A stretch of DNA of 23,443 nucleotides from an uncultured Gammaproteobacteria bacterium. GTDB lineage: Bacteria; Pseudomonadota; Gammaproteobacteria; Nitrosococcales; Methylophagaceae. The DNA lies in NCBI GenBank assembly GCA_913058195.1, contig CAJXPP010000010.1, positions 1 through 23,443 of the forward strand, read 5' to 3'. The translations under genes and the position numbers were made by a program. A model generated the notes under the pieces. It did no database searches. It was not told where the DNA came from and saw only the letters and a list, made by a program, of their open reading frames with translations. Shown one piece after another: positions 1 to 7,808 of this stretch. The first letter of the stretch is position 1, and the number at the start of each line of letters is the position of its first letter.

Positions 1-12
1 TATAAGAGACAG
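1..12. other. Residual Nextera transposon-end adapter
   Basis: The first twelve bases, TATAAGAGACAG, are exactly the 3' part of the 19-bp mosaic end used in Nextera tagmentation libraries. The genuine genomic sequence starts at position 13, where the cobD reading frame runs cleanly. This is library-derived sequence left by the assembler, consistent with the full adapter at the other end of the window. Confidence 0.93.
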
Positions 13-467
13 AACCTGGCTTAATTGTCTTACGTTCTATCGGCAAATTTTTTGGTTTAGCGGGCTTAAGAGCTGGGTTTGTATTGGCTGAAGAAGAGTT
101 ATTACTGACATTAGAAGAGCAACTCGGGCCTTGGCCTATAGCAGCTATGTCACGTTATATAACTGCACAAGCATTGGCTGATAAACAGTGGCAGCAGCAA
201 AATCGACAGTCATTAATAAGCCAAGGGGGAAAATTAAACCAGCTATTACACAAGGTGGGTTTGTCACCTCAGGGTGATTGTAGTTTATTTCAATGGGTGC
301 AAACCGATCAGGCTGAAGACCTTCACCAAAAACTCGCTAAAATGGGTATATTAACGCGCCTATTTAGCCAACCAGCTAGCTTACGATTTGGCTTACCTCA
401 ATCAGATCACGATTGGCAACGCTTACAATTAGCTCTATCAACTTTAGCTATTTCGAGAACAGCATGA
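13..467 (+). CDS. cobD: Threonine-phosphate decarboxylase, 5'-truncated C-terminal part
   Basis: This is the C-terminal ~150 residues of a PLP-dependent fold-type I aminotransferase-like enzyme. It makes (R)-1-amino-2-propanol phosphate, the linker joining the corrin ring to the nucleotide loop of cobalamin (cobD in Salmonella naming, cobC in Pseudomonas naming). The visible start is the PLP-lysine segment, RSIGKFFGLAGLRAGF, whose lysine codon lies at 45-47; this motif is characteristic of CobD. The frame is open from the adapter junction, so the missing N-terminus is a contig artefact, not a biological truncation. A TTG at 84 is inside the conserved core and is not the real start. The stop at 465-467 overlaps the cobQ start (ATGA), so it is part of the cob operon. 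Confidence 0.9.
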
Positions 468-1933
468 CTGCAAATACATTAATGATCCAAGGCACCACGT
501 CAGATGCCGGCAAAAGTACCTTAGTAACAGCATTATGCCGCTGGGTGCAAAGAAAAGGAATCACTGTTGCACCCTTTAAATCACAAAATATGGCATTGAA
601 TAGTGCCGTTACCGTTGATGGTGGTGAAATAGGGCGAGCTCAAGCGGTACAGGCCCAAGCCTGTATGCTAGCACCTCATACTGATATGAATCCTGTGCTA
701 CTCAAACCAAATTCAGATACAGGTGCCCAAGTCATTATTCATGGCCAGCCTGTTGCCAATATGGATGCTCAGTATTATCACCAATATAAACAAACAGCGA
801 TGACGGCGGTATTAGAATCACATCAACGTTTGTCTGAAAAATACCAAATGGTTATTGTAGAAGGTGCAGGCTCACCCGCTGAAATCAATTTACGTGATCG
901 TGATATTGCTAATATGGGCTTTGCAGAAGCAGTCGATTGTCCGGTTATTATTGTGGCTGATATTGATCGTGGTGGCGTCTTTGCACATTTAGTCGGCACC
1001 TTAGATTTATTATCTGAATCAGAGCAACAGCGTGTTAAAGGCTTTGTCATTAACCGCTTTCGTGGTGATATCGCTCTACTACAATCAGGTTTAGATTGGT
1101 TAGAACAGCGTACTGGTAAACCCGTATTAGGTGTTCTACCCTACTTACAAGGATTACATTTAGAAGCGGAAGATGCCATTAACACCGAGCAAGATGACTC
1201 TCAGTCAGCAAGTTTCAAAATTATCGTGCCTGTCCTTCCGCGCATCAGTAACCATACTGATCTAGATCCCTTACGATTACACCCCAAAGTTGACCTACAA
1301 TTTATTGGCCCCAATGAAGCTATTCCGGCAGCCGATCTCATTATTCTACCTGGGTCGAAAAGTGTTGCTGCAGACTTACAGTGGTTGCGTGATTCAGCTT
1401 GGGAAAAGGCAATTCAAAAACACTGTCGTTATGGAGGCAAAGTAATTGGCATTTGTGGTGGTTATCAAATGTTAGGCCAACAGATCAATGATCCTAAAGG
1501 TATTGAAGGTCAAATAAGCTCTATTGAAGGCTTAGCACTATTAAATATATCTACCACATTAGAATCATCCAAACAGCTACGTAATGTTAAGGGTATCCTA
1601 AGCTGGATTGATGCAGAAATTAATGGTTATGAAATCCATGCAGGTATCACTAAAGGTGATGACTTAAGCCGCCCAGTCTGTCAGTTACAACAAGGTAGTG
1701 ATGGTGCAATGAGTAGTGATAACCTAATCTTAGGTACTTATGTGCATGGCTTATTTGAACACTCGTCTGCCTGTGATGCTTTATTAGAGTGGGCAGGATT
1801 ACCGCAGGCTGAGACGCCTGATTACCATTCTCTACGCGATGCTGATATAGATCGTTTAGCAGACATGATCGAGGATAATATGGATCTTGAAAAGCTTTCT
1901 CAATTTCTTCCCGTTAATGAGGCACAATCATGA
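464..1933 (+). CDS. cobQ: Cobyric acid synthase (glutamine-hydrolysing)
   Basis: A 489-residue protein of normal family length that amidates side chains b, d, e and g of adenosylcobyrinic acid a,c-diamide using glutamine and ATP (CobQ/CbiP). The N-terminal synthetase half opens with the P-loop-like GTTSDAGKST (residues 10-19), followed by FKSQNMALNS and VEGAGSPAEIN. The C-terminal half is a class I glutamine amidotransferase domain with the probable nucleophile Cys331 in GICGGYQMLG and His428 in GTYVHGLFE. The ATG at 464 is chosen over an ATG at 413 because it directly precedes the P-loop, matches family N-termini, and overlaps the cobD stop as ATGA. Its own stop overlaps cobU by four bases. 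Cytosolic; translational coupling through the operon is likely. Confidence 0.96.
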   Translation: MTANTLMIQGTTSDAGKSTLVTALCRWVQRKGITVAPFKSQNMALNSAVTVDGGEIGRAQAVQAQACMLAPHTDMNPVLLKPNSDTGAQVIIHGQPVANMDAQYYHQYKQTAMTAVLESHQRLSEKYQMVIVEGAGSPAEINLRDRDIANMGFAEAVDCPVIIVADIDRGGVFAHLVGTLDLLSESEQQRVKGFVINRFRGDIALLQSGLDWLEQRTGKPVLGVLPYLQGLHLEAEDAINTEQDDSQSASFKIIVPVLPRISNHTDLDPLRLHPKVDLQFIGPNEAIPAADLIILPGSKSVAADLQWLRDSAWEKAIQKHCRYGGKVIGICGGYQMLGQQINDPKGIEGQISSIEGLALLNISTTLESSKQLRNVKGILSWIDAEINGYEIHAGITKGDDLSRPVCQLQQGSDGAMSSDNLILGTYVHGLFEHSSACDALLEWAGLPQAETPDYHSLRDADIDRLADMIEDNMDLEKLSQFLPVNEAQS

Positions 1934-2457
1934 GTGCTAGCTTAATTCTTGGCGGTGTAAAATCAGGTAAAAGTCGATTAGCAGAACAATTGGCTTTAGA
2001 CTCTGACTTAACCGTTAGCTATATTGCTACTGCCCGTGCTGGTGATAAGGAAATGCAACAACGTATCAATCACCATCAACAAAGTCGGCCCAGCCACTGG
2101 CAAACAATAGAAGAACCGCTCCACTTAGCAGAAAGAATACAGCAATATAATCATCCTAAACACTGCGTTTTGGTTGATTGCTTAACACTGTGGCTAACCA
2201 ACTTATTACTGCATGAAGACGATAAGCTATTAAGGTCTGAAATTGATGCCTTAGTGAACACGATAAAGGATCTTGATTGCACCTTGATTATGGTGAGTAA
2301 TGAAACCAATATGGGTATTGTGCCAGTGGGTGAGCTATCGCGCCGTTACTGTGATGAAATAGGTCTACTACATCAACAGCTTGCCCAACAATGTGACACG
2401 GTCGTTCTGACTGTTGCAGGCCTTCCTCATATTTTAAAAGGACAAATGCATGACTGA
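1930..2457 (+). CDS. cobU: Adenosylcobinamide kinase / adenosylcobinamide-phosphate guanylyltransferase
   Basis: A 175-residue bifunctional enzyme (CobU/CobP) that phosphorylates adenosylcobinamide and then transfers GMP to give adenosylcobinamide-GDP, the activated corrinoid used by CobS. The P-loop GGVKSGKS is at residues 8-15. The family block YIATA...RINHHQQSRPSHW (about 31-57) contains His48/His49, where the guanylylated histidine of the Salmonella enzyme lies. VDCLTLWLTNLL and the C-terminal VSNETNMGIVP...AGLPHILKG are also typical. The start ATGA overlaps the cobQ stop, and the C-terminus overlaps cobT by eight bases. No residue expected for catalysis appears to be missing. Confidence 0.96.
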   Translation: MSASLILGGVKSGKSRLAEQLALDSDLTVSYIATARAGDKEMQQRINHHQQSRPSHWQTIEEPLHLAERIQQYNHPKHCVLVDCLTLWLTNLLLHEDDKLLRSEIDALVNTIKDLDCTLIMVSNETNMGIVPVGELSRRYCDEIGLLHQQLAQQCDTVVLTVAGLPHILKGQMHD

Positions 2458-3505
2458 CTTTCAAAACTGGCTAGATCAGCCTATTGCGACTATTGATTCA
2501 ACTAGCCAACAAGCAGCCATTGAGCGCCAACAACAATTAACTAAACCATCAGGTTCACTAGGACAACTAGAAACTATTGCAATTCAGTTAGCGGGTTTAC
2601 TAGCGACAGATAAACCAAACATTGATAATGTACAAATCACAGTGTTTGCGGGCGATCATGGTGTCGTCGATGAAGGTGTATCGGCATTTCCTCAAGCCGT
2701 TACCGCTGAAATGGTGCGTAACTTCTCTCGTGGTGGCGCAGCTATTAGTGTTTTAGCACGAGAAACAGGGGCTAGCTTATCGGTTGTTAATACTGGCACA
2801 GTCACTGTATTAGAAAAGCTTGAACATGTTGATGACAAACGAATTGCAGCTGGTACGGCTAACTTTTTGAATAAGCCAGCAATGACATTAGCCCAATGCC
2901 AGCAAGCACTACTGCTCGGCCGCGATACTGTTGAGGAAGCTAAAAGTGCAAATATGCAACTCTTTATCGGTGGAGAAATGGGTATTGGTAATACAAGTTC
3001 AGCCACCGCTATCGCATCAGCATTACTTCATATTACACCAGAAAAATTAGCAGGTCCGGGCACAGGGTTAGATTCTAAAGGTGTGCAACATAAAGCCCAG
3101 ATTATTAAACGTTCACTTGAACTTCATCAACCTCAATTAAGTTCCCCATTGTCTGTGCTACAACATGTAGGTGGTTTTGAAATCGCCGCTTTAGTGGGTG
3201 CTTATCTCCATTGCGCTAAACTTGGCCTACCTGTGTTAATTGATGGTTTCATCACTTCTGTTGCCGCTCTTGTTGCTCAGGAAATAAGCCCTGAAAGTAG
3301 CCAGTGGTTTTTATTTAGCCACCAATCCGCTGAACCTGGCCACCAACAAATTTTAGCTGAGCTTAAAGCACAACCTTTGCTCAATATTAATATGAGGTTA
3401 GGTGAGGCCAGTGGTGCAGCTGTTGTTTTACCGCTAATTAAATTAAGCTGTGCATTGCATAATTTAATGGCAACGTTTGCTGAAGCTGCGGTTTCACAAC
3501 AATGA
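2450..3505 (+). CDS. cobT: Nicotinate-nucleotide-dimethylbenzimidazole phosphoribosyltransferase
   Basis: A 351-residue CobT that transfers phosphoribose from nicotinate mononucleotide to the lower-ligand base (normally 5,6-dimethylbenzimidazole), giving alpha-ribazole phosphate. Visible family blocks are KPSGSLG (32-38), VFAGDHGVVDEGVSAFP (65-81), FSRGGAAIS (92-100), GEMGIGNTSSA (175-185) and LGEASGAA. The last holds Glu319, corresponding to the catalytic glutamate. Length is normal. It overlaps cobU by eight bases and the cobS start by four, so all three are probably read from one transcript. Which base is attached cannot be told from the sequence; no bluB is in the window. Confidence 0.97.
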   Translation: MTDFQNWLDQPIATIDSTSQQAAIERQQQLTKPSGSLGQLETIAIQLAGLLATDKPNIDNVQITVFAGDHGVVDEGVSAFPQAVTAEMVRNFSRGGAAISVLARETGASLSVVNTGTVTVLEKLEHVDDKRIAAGTANFLNKPAMTLAQCQQALLLGRDTVEEAKSANMQLFIGGEMGIGNTSSATAIASALLHITPEKLAGPGTGLDSKGVQHKAQIIKRSLELHQPQLSSPLSVLQHVGGFEIAALVGAYLHCAKLGLPVLIDGFITSVAALVAQEISPESSQWFLFSHQSAEPGHQQILAELKAQPLLNINMRLGEASGAAVVLPLIKLSCALHNLMATFAEAAVSQQ

Positions 3506-4248
3506 TCAAAAGAGTAATGAACCAACTACAACCCTTATTGATTGCATTACAATTTCTCACCATAATTCCTACTCGGCTTCGTGAACCTGTAAAGCCAGAA
3601 AATATTGGAAGCTCAATATTATACTATCCAGTGGTAGGCCTAATCATTGCCACTATTTTATTAATAGCCAATTATGCATTAAGTAATCAAACTAGCTGGG
3701 TGTCGGCTTCTTTACTACTTACTTTATGGGTTGTATTAACTGGGGGCCTTCACCTTGATGGCCTTGCAGATAGTGTCGATGCATGGCTAGGCGGGCTAGG
3801 GGATAAAGATAAAACACTGTTAATAATGAAAGATCCCACCAGTGGCCCCATCGCAGTTGCCACATTAGTGCTAATATTGCTACTAAAATTTATTATGCTG
3901 AGTCAACTTATTGAACAACAAGACTGGCTCAGTATTGTCTTTGCAGTTGTATTAGCCCGAACAGCAATGCCCTTACTACTTATTACCACTCCTTACGTTC
4001 GCCAAGGTGGTATAGCAACATTGTTAGTTAATAATATCCCTCACTATAGTACTCGAATAATGCTTAGCGTGGTGGTATTAATAACACTGTTAGCTTCTGG
4101 CTTCTTATTATTAACCTGCACATTTATACTGTTTCTACTACTTCGTTATGGAATGGAAAATCGTCTAGGCGGCACAACAGGTGATACTGCTGGTGCCATG
4201 GTTGAGTTACTCGAAACAGCGGTATTAATCACCGCAGTAATACTTTAG
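3502..4248 (+). CDS. cobS: Adenosylcobinamide-GDP ribazoletransferase (cobalamin synthase)
   Basis: A 248-residue polytopic inner-membrane protein that joins adenosylcobinamide-GDP to alpha-ribazole (phosphate), the last assembly step of cobalamin. Signature segments are HLDGLADSVDAWLGG (84-98), KDPTSGP (110-116) and RLGGTTGDTAGA (221-232), between several hydrophobic helices. The ATG at 3502 overlaps the cobT stop. A second methionine at residue 6 (3517) would give the more usual N-terminus (MNQLQPLLIALQF) and cannot be excluded. Substrates come from the products of its neighbours cobU and cobT. Confidence 0.96.
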   Translation: MIKRVMNQLQPLLIALQFLTIIPTRLREPVKPENIGSSILYYPVVGLIIATILLIANYALSNQTSWVSASLLLTLWVVLTGGLHLDGLADSVDAWLGGLGDKDKTLLIMKDPTSGPIAVATLVLILLLKFIMLSQLIEQQDWLSIVFAVVLARTAMPLLLITTPYVRQGGIATLLVNNIPHYSTRIMLSVVVLITLLASGFLLLTCTFILFLLLRYGMENRLGGTTGDTAGAMVELLETAVLITAVIL

Positions 4249-4255
4249 GATAAAT

Positions 4256-4864
4256 ATGACTGATACAGACAAAAACGAACGCCATAATAAGCGTATGAAA
4301 CGACACAAAGAAGTCGTCGATGAAAAAATCCAACAAGCTGATAAAAATAAAGGTTTGTTATTAGTCATTACAGGTAATGGCAAAGGAAAAAGCTCTTCTG
4401 GATTTGGTATGGTTGCTCGCGCTTTAGGCCATGAAATGCGTGTTGGCGTAGTTCAATTTATTAAAGGTGCTTATAGTACCGGTGAAGAAACTTTCTTCAG
4501 ACGTTTTCCTGATGAAGTTGACTATCATGTTATGGGCGATGGTTTTACATGGGATACCCAAAATAGAGATCAAGATATCGCTTCAGCAGAAGCAGGTTGG
4601 GAAGTATGTAAACGTTTATTAGCCGATCCTAAAATTGATGTTGTCTTGCTTGATGAGCTTAATATTGTACTGAAAATGAAGTACCTTGATACCGATACTG
4701 TAATTGCTGATCTAGCTCAACGTCCTGACATGCAACATGTCATTATTACTGGTCGTGGTGCACCTGAAGCTATCATCGAAGCTGCTGACACCGTTAGCCG
4801 AATTGAAGATGTAAAGCATGCTTTCAGAGAAGGAATAAAGGCTCAGAAAGGAATAGAATTATAA
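4256..4864 (+). CDS. cobO: Cob(I)yrinic acid a,c-diamide adenosyltransferase
   Basis: A 202-residue CobA/CobO/BtuR-type corrinoid adenosyltransferase. It transfers the 5'-deoxyadenosyl group of ATP to the cobalt of cob(I)alamin or cob(I)yrinic acid diamide. The P-loop variant GNGKGKSSS is at residues 40-48 after a charged N-terminal stretch. It is followed by VGVVQFIKGAYSTGEE, VVLLDELNIVLK and VIITGRGAPEAIIEAAD, all characteristic. An AGGA ribosome-binding site lies just before the ATG, seven bases after cobS. It is the last gene of the visible operon; no intrinsic terminator follows closely. Confidence 0.95.
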   Translation: MTDTDKNERHNKRMKRHKEVVDEKIQQADKNKGLLLVITGNGKGKSSSGFGMVARALGHEMRVGVVQFIKGAYSTGEETFFRRFPDEVDYHVMGDGFTWDTQNRDQDIASAEAGWEVCKRLLADPKIDVVLLDELNIVLKMKYLDTDTVIADLAQRPDMQHVIITGRGAPEAIIEAADTVSRIEDVKHAFREGIKAQKGIEL

Positions 4865-4906
4865 TATAATTTGGCTCGGTACTTGCTGTGTCATAAAACT
4901 GTAAAG

Positions 4907-5118
4907 TTATTCACAATTCCTGTGGATAACTCTGTGGTTAACTTTATATTAACTAGGTAAGTTGTTCATATGCAAGCGCTGCACTTAAAATGGTCACTAT
5001 TTAACCACAAATAAAAAACCCTTTTAATTCAATACGTTAAAAAACAAATATTTAGAATCAATCAGTTAGACGCTCTACCGCAAAGTTCGGTTTAGCTATG
5101 CTGATTAAAAGTGAATAA
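4907..5118. promoter_or_regulatory. Cluster of DnaA-box-like 9-mers
   Basis: Two strict matches to TTATNCACA are seen: TTATTCACA at 4907-4915 (+) and TTATCCACA at 4921-4929 (-). TTAACCACA, one mismatch, occurs at 4933-4941 (-) and 5001-5009 (+). TTATTCACT, one mismatch, occurs at 5110-5118 (-). The first three sit within 35 bp in the order forward, reverse, reverse. DnaA binding is inferred only from the consensus. Possible roles are a DnaA-titrating or DnaA-reactivating site, or a chance cluster in AT-rich DNA. Confidence 0.45.
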
Positions 5119-5161
5119 GTCAAAATAGTGTTGTGGGAAATTGAAGTGTCGCTATACAGTT

Positions 5162-5195
5162 TTATAGCCTGATAGTAAGTACTATCAGGCTATAA
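5162..5195. terminator. 15-bp hairpin between cobO and clpA
   Basis: Perfect inverted repeat: arms at 5162-5176 and 5181-5195 with loop AAGT, eight bases beyond the clpA stop. It lacks a clear U-tract on either strand, so it is a weak match to an intrinsic terminator. It may act as a bidirectional 3'-end stabiliser for the converging clpA and cobO transcripts. Confidence 0.5.
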
Positions 5196-5202
5196 TTTAA
5201 CA

Positions 5203-7452
5203 CTAAACTGGTGCGGTTTCAGTCATCAGATCCAATGCTAATTCATCATCGCGAAGTATCACTCTAACGTGACCTCCATCTGATAATTTACCAAATAATA
5301 ATTCATCAGCAAGCGGACGTTTTATCTTTTCTTGAACCAAGCGTGCCATTGGCCTCGCACCCATAGCGACATCATAGCCATGCTCAGCTAACCATTGACG
5401 TGCATCATTAGTAATCTCAAGAGTGACATGCTTATCTTGTAGTAACATTTCCAACTCTAATACAGACTTGTCCGCTACTCTTAAGATAGCGTCCATAGTC
5501 AATGATTTAAATTGAATAATGCCATCTAGGCGATTACGAAATTCAGGTGTAAAGGCACGTTTAATAATTTCCATCCCATCTGTTTGGTGGTTTTGTTTAG
5601 CAAATCCCATAGATGAACGTCCCATCTCTTGTGCACCTGCATTACTCGTCATCACTAAAACAATATTACGGAAATCTGCTTTTCGACCATTGTTGTCGGT
5701 TAATGTACCGTGATCCATTACTTGTAGTAATAAGTTAAATACATCTGGATGTGCTTTTTCAATCTCATCAAGCAATAACACTGCATGAGGCTGCTTTGTA
5801 ACAGCTTCTGTTAGTAAGCCACCTTGGTCATAACCAACATAGCCAGGAGGCGCACCAATAAGGCGAGAAACCGTATGGCTTTCCATATATTCAGACATAT
5901 CAAAACGTATTAACTCAACACCTAAATTATGAGCTAACTGCCGTGTCACTTCTGTCTTACCGACACCTGTTGGTCCAGCAAATAGAAATGAACCTGTAGG
6001 TCGTTCAGGATGACCTAAGCCAGATCTCGCCATCTTAATAGATGATGCAAGGGCTGAAATAGCTTCATCTTGACCAAAAATAACGTGTTTAAGATTTGTC
6101 TCTAAACTACGCAAATTATCTTTATCAGTTTTGTTAACCGTCTTAGCCGGAATACGGGCAATTTTAGCCACAATATTTTGCACATCGGTCACACCAATCA
6201 TTTTCTTACGTTTTGATTTAGGTAAGATCCGTTGTGCAGCCCCTACTTCGTCCAAAACATCAATTGCCTTATCAGGTAAGAAACGGTCATTAATATGGCG
6301 TTCAGCTAATTCAGCAGCTTGTTCCAATGCAGCATTGGTATAACGCACATCATGATGTTTTTCTAAACCTGGCTTCAAGCCTTTTAAAATTTGAATCGTT
6401 TCTGCAACTGATGGTTCTGGTACATCAATTTTTTGGAAGCGTCTCGCTAGCGCGCGATCATGTTCAAAAATACCTCGGTATTCTTGGAAAGTGGTTGAGC
6501 CGATACACTTCAGATCGCCACTTGCCAATAATGGTTTTAGCAAATTGGCCGCATCCATTGCACTATTTCCTGCCGAACCAGCCCCAATTAGAGTATGAAT
6601 CTCATCAATAAACAAAATCGCTTCAGGTTTATTGCTAATTTCTTTTAACAATGCTTTTAAACGTTTTTCAAAATCACCACGATACTTAGTGCCTGCGACT
6701 AAAGCGCCCATATCAAGTGAATAAATAACTGCTGACGCAAGTACTTCAGGTACTTCTTTCATCACAATTCGTTTTGCTAAACCCTCAGCTAATGCTGTTT
6801 TACCAACCCCAGCTTCACCAACAAACAAAGGATTATTTTTACGGCGACGACATAGGATTTGTAGTGTGCGTTCAACTTCATGAGCTCGACCAATCAAAGG
6901 ATCAATCTTGCCATTCTCAGCTAATTCATTCAGGTTTGCAGCATATAAGCCCAGCGGAGTTTTACTCTCTTGCGAAGAAGAAGTTTCAACCGATTCAGCC
7001 TCTGACTCACCTTCTATCGCATCATTTACATCGCTATGGGTAATCGCATTCACTACATCTAATCGCGTAATATCTTGTTTAAGCATGAGAAACACTGATT
7101 GAGATTGTTGCTCAGAGAAAATGGATACCAAAACATTTGCGCCAGTCACCTCTTTGCCATCTGAAGACTGAACATGCATTACAGCACGTTGTAGAACACG
7201 TTGAAAAGCAAGTGTAGGTTGAGTTTCGCGTTCACTTTCTTCAGATAATGTATTGATATTATCAGATAGGAAATCACTTAACTCTTGCCTTAGAACAGGT
7301 ACATTCGCATCACAATCTGTCAGTACAGCTAATGCCTGTCCATTTTCCAGCAAGGCGAGAAGAAGGTGTTCCACAGTCAAAAACTCATGTGACCGCTTTC
7401 GTGCATAACTAAACGCTTGACTCAAAGTCTGTTCGAGCTCTTTACTTAGCAT
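5203..7452 (-). CDS. clpA: ATP-dependent Clp protease ATP-binding subunit ClpA
   Basis: A 749-residue Hsp100 unfoldase that feeds substrates to ClpP. The Clp N-domain spans about residues 1-145, followed by an acidic Glu/Ser linker (145-165). AAA+ module D1 has Walker A GEAGVGKT (212-219) and Walker B ILFIDE (279-284). Module D2 has Walker A GPTGVGKT (493-500) and Walker B VLLLDE (558-563). MGF at 615-617 fits the [LIVMP]G[FL] ClpP-docking tripeptide where E. coli ClpA has IGL. There is no ClpB-type middle domain. The ATG follows a good GGGAG site seven bases upstream. It lies 21 bp after clpS, with which it is surely co-transcribed. clpP is not in the window. Confidence 0.97.
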   Translation of the reverse strand: MLSKELEQTLSQAFSYARKRSHEFLTVEHLLLALLENGQALAVLTDCDANVPVLRQELSDFLSDNINTLSEESERETQPTLAFQRVLQRAVMHVQSSDGKEVTGANVLVSIFSEQQSQSVFLMLKQDITRLDVVNAITHSDVNDAIEGESEAESVETSSSQESKTPLGLYAANLNELAENGKIDPLIGRAHEVERTLQILCRRRKNNPLFVGEAGVGKTALAEGLAKRIVMKEVPEVLASAVIYSLDMGALVAGTKYRGDFEKRLKALLKEISNKPEAILFIDEIHTLIGAGSAGNSAMDAANLLKPLLASGDLKCIGSTTFQEYRGIFEHDRALARRFQKIDVPEPSVAETIQILKGLKPGLEKHHDVRYTNAALEQAAELAERHINDRFLPDKAIDVLDEVGAAQRILPKSKRKKMIGVTDVQNIVAKIARIPAKTVNKTDKDNLRSLETNLKHVIFGQDEAISALASSIKMARSGLGHPERPTGSFLFAGPTGVGKTEVTRQLAHNLGVELIRFDMSEYMESHTVSRLIGAPPGYVGYDQGGLLTEAVTKQPHAVLLLDEIEKAHPDVFNLLLQVMDHGTLTDNNGRKADFRNIVLVMTSNAGAQEMGRSSMGFAKQNHQTDGMEIIKRAFTPEFRNRLDGIIQFKSLTMDAILRVADKSVLELEMLLQDKHVTLEITNDARQWLAEHGYDVAMGARPMARLVQEKIKRPLADELLFGKLSDGGHVRVILRDDELALDLMTETAPV

Positions 7453-7473
7453 CTTACTTCTCCCATTGTGAAC

Positions 7474-7800
7474 TTACTCTTCTTCCATAGTACATTGCAG
7501 GGGATGACCATGTTGCTGAGCATAGCTATTTGCTTGCTCAACCTTAGCTTCTGCAATTTCATAGGTATAGAGACCACATGGCGCCTTACCTTCTGTATGA
7601 ACTTGCATCATAGTCTTCGTTGCACTGTCATGTCCCATACTAAATAAATCTTGCAATACTTCAATCACAAAATCCATCGGCGTATAGTCATCATTCATCA
7701 TCAGCACCCGATATTTCGGCGGGTGTTTGAGTTTAGGTTTTGAGGGTGCAACGGTTAATGCATTATCCCCATGCCAGCCATGATCCTGTTCATCACTCAT
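7474..7800 (-). CDS. clpS: ClpA adaptor protein ClpS
   Basis: A 108-residue adaptor that binds N-degron substrates and the ClpA N-domain, steering ClpAP towards proteins with destabilising N-terminal residues. The core begins at PPKYRVLMMNDDYTPMDFV, with Asn36-Asp37-Asp38 matching the alpha-amino-group-binding residues, and His68 matches the conserved pocket histidine. A ~25-residue flexible N-terminal extension precedes it, as usual. The start codon is only 8 bp after the grxD stop and has a poor ribosome-binding site, so translational coupling to grxD is plausible. Confidence 0.96.
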   Translation of the reverse strand: MSDEQDHGWHGDNALTVAPSKPKLKHPPKYRVLMMNDDYTPMDFVIEVLQDLFSMGHDSATKTMMQVHTEGKAPCGLYTYEIAEAKVEQANSYAQQHGHPLQCTMEEE

Positions 7801-7808
7801 TGTCTTGA

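Larger units (their letters stand above)
4865..5202. other. 338-bp convergent intergenic region, AT-rich, no gene seen
   Basis: This lies between the ends of cobO (+) and clpA (-). No credible reading frame was found. It contains the DnaA-box-like 9-mers listed separately at 4907-5118, an A/T-rich stretch at about 5010-5060, a possible folded element closed by AATCAG/CTGATT around 5058-5107, and a 15-bp hairpin just before the end of clpA. The gap is long for a convergent junction in an otherwise compact region. Confidence 0.7.

Noticed and set aside
413..463. Extended cobQ start at ATG 413
   Set aside because: The extra 17 residues overlap cobD deeply and do not resemble CobQ N-termini; ATG 464 forms a typical ATGA overlap.
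84..467. Complete small protein starting at TTG 84
   Set aside because: The frame stays open back to the adapter junction and encodes the CobD PLP-lysine motif upstream of 84, so it is the tail of a truncated cobD.
4865..5202. Chromosomal replication origin
   Set aside because: DnaA-like boxes are present, but no dnaA, dnaN, mnmG or other origin marker lies nearby and the flanks are cob and clp genes. Kept only as a possible DnaA-binding site.
6131..7102. Several plus-strand open frames inside clpA
   Set aside because: They are antisense to a strongly conserved gene and have no ribosome-binding sites or recognisable domains.
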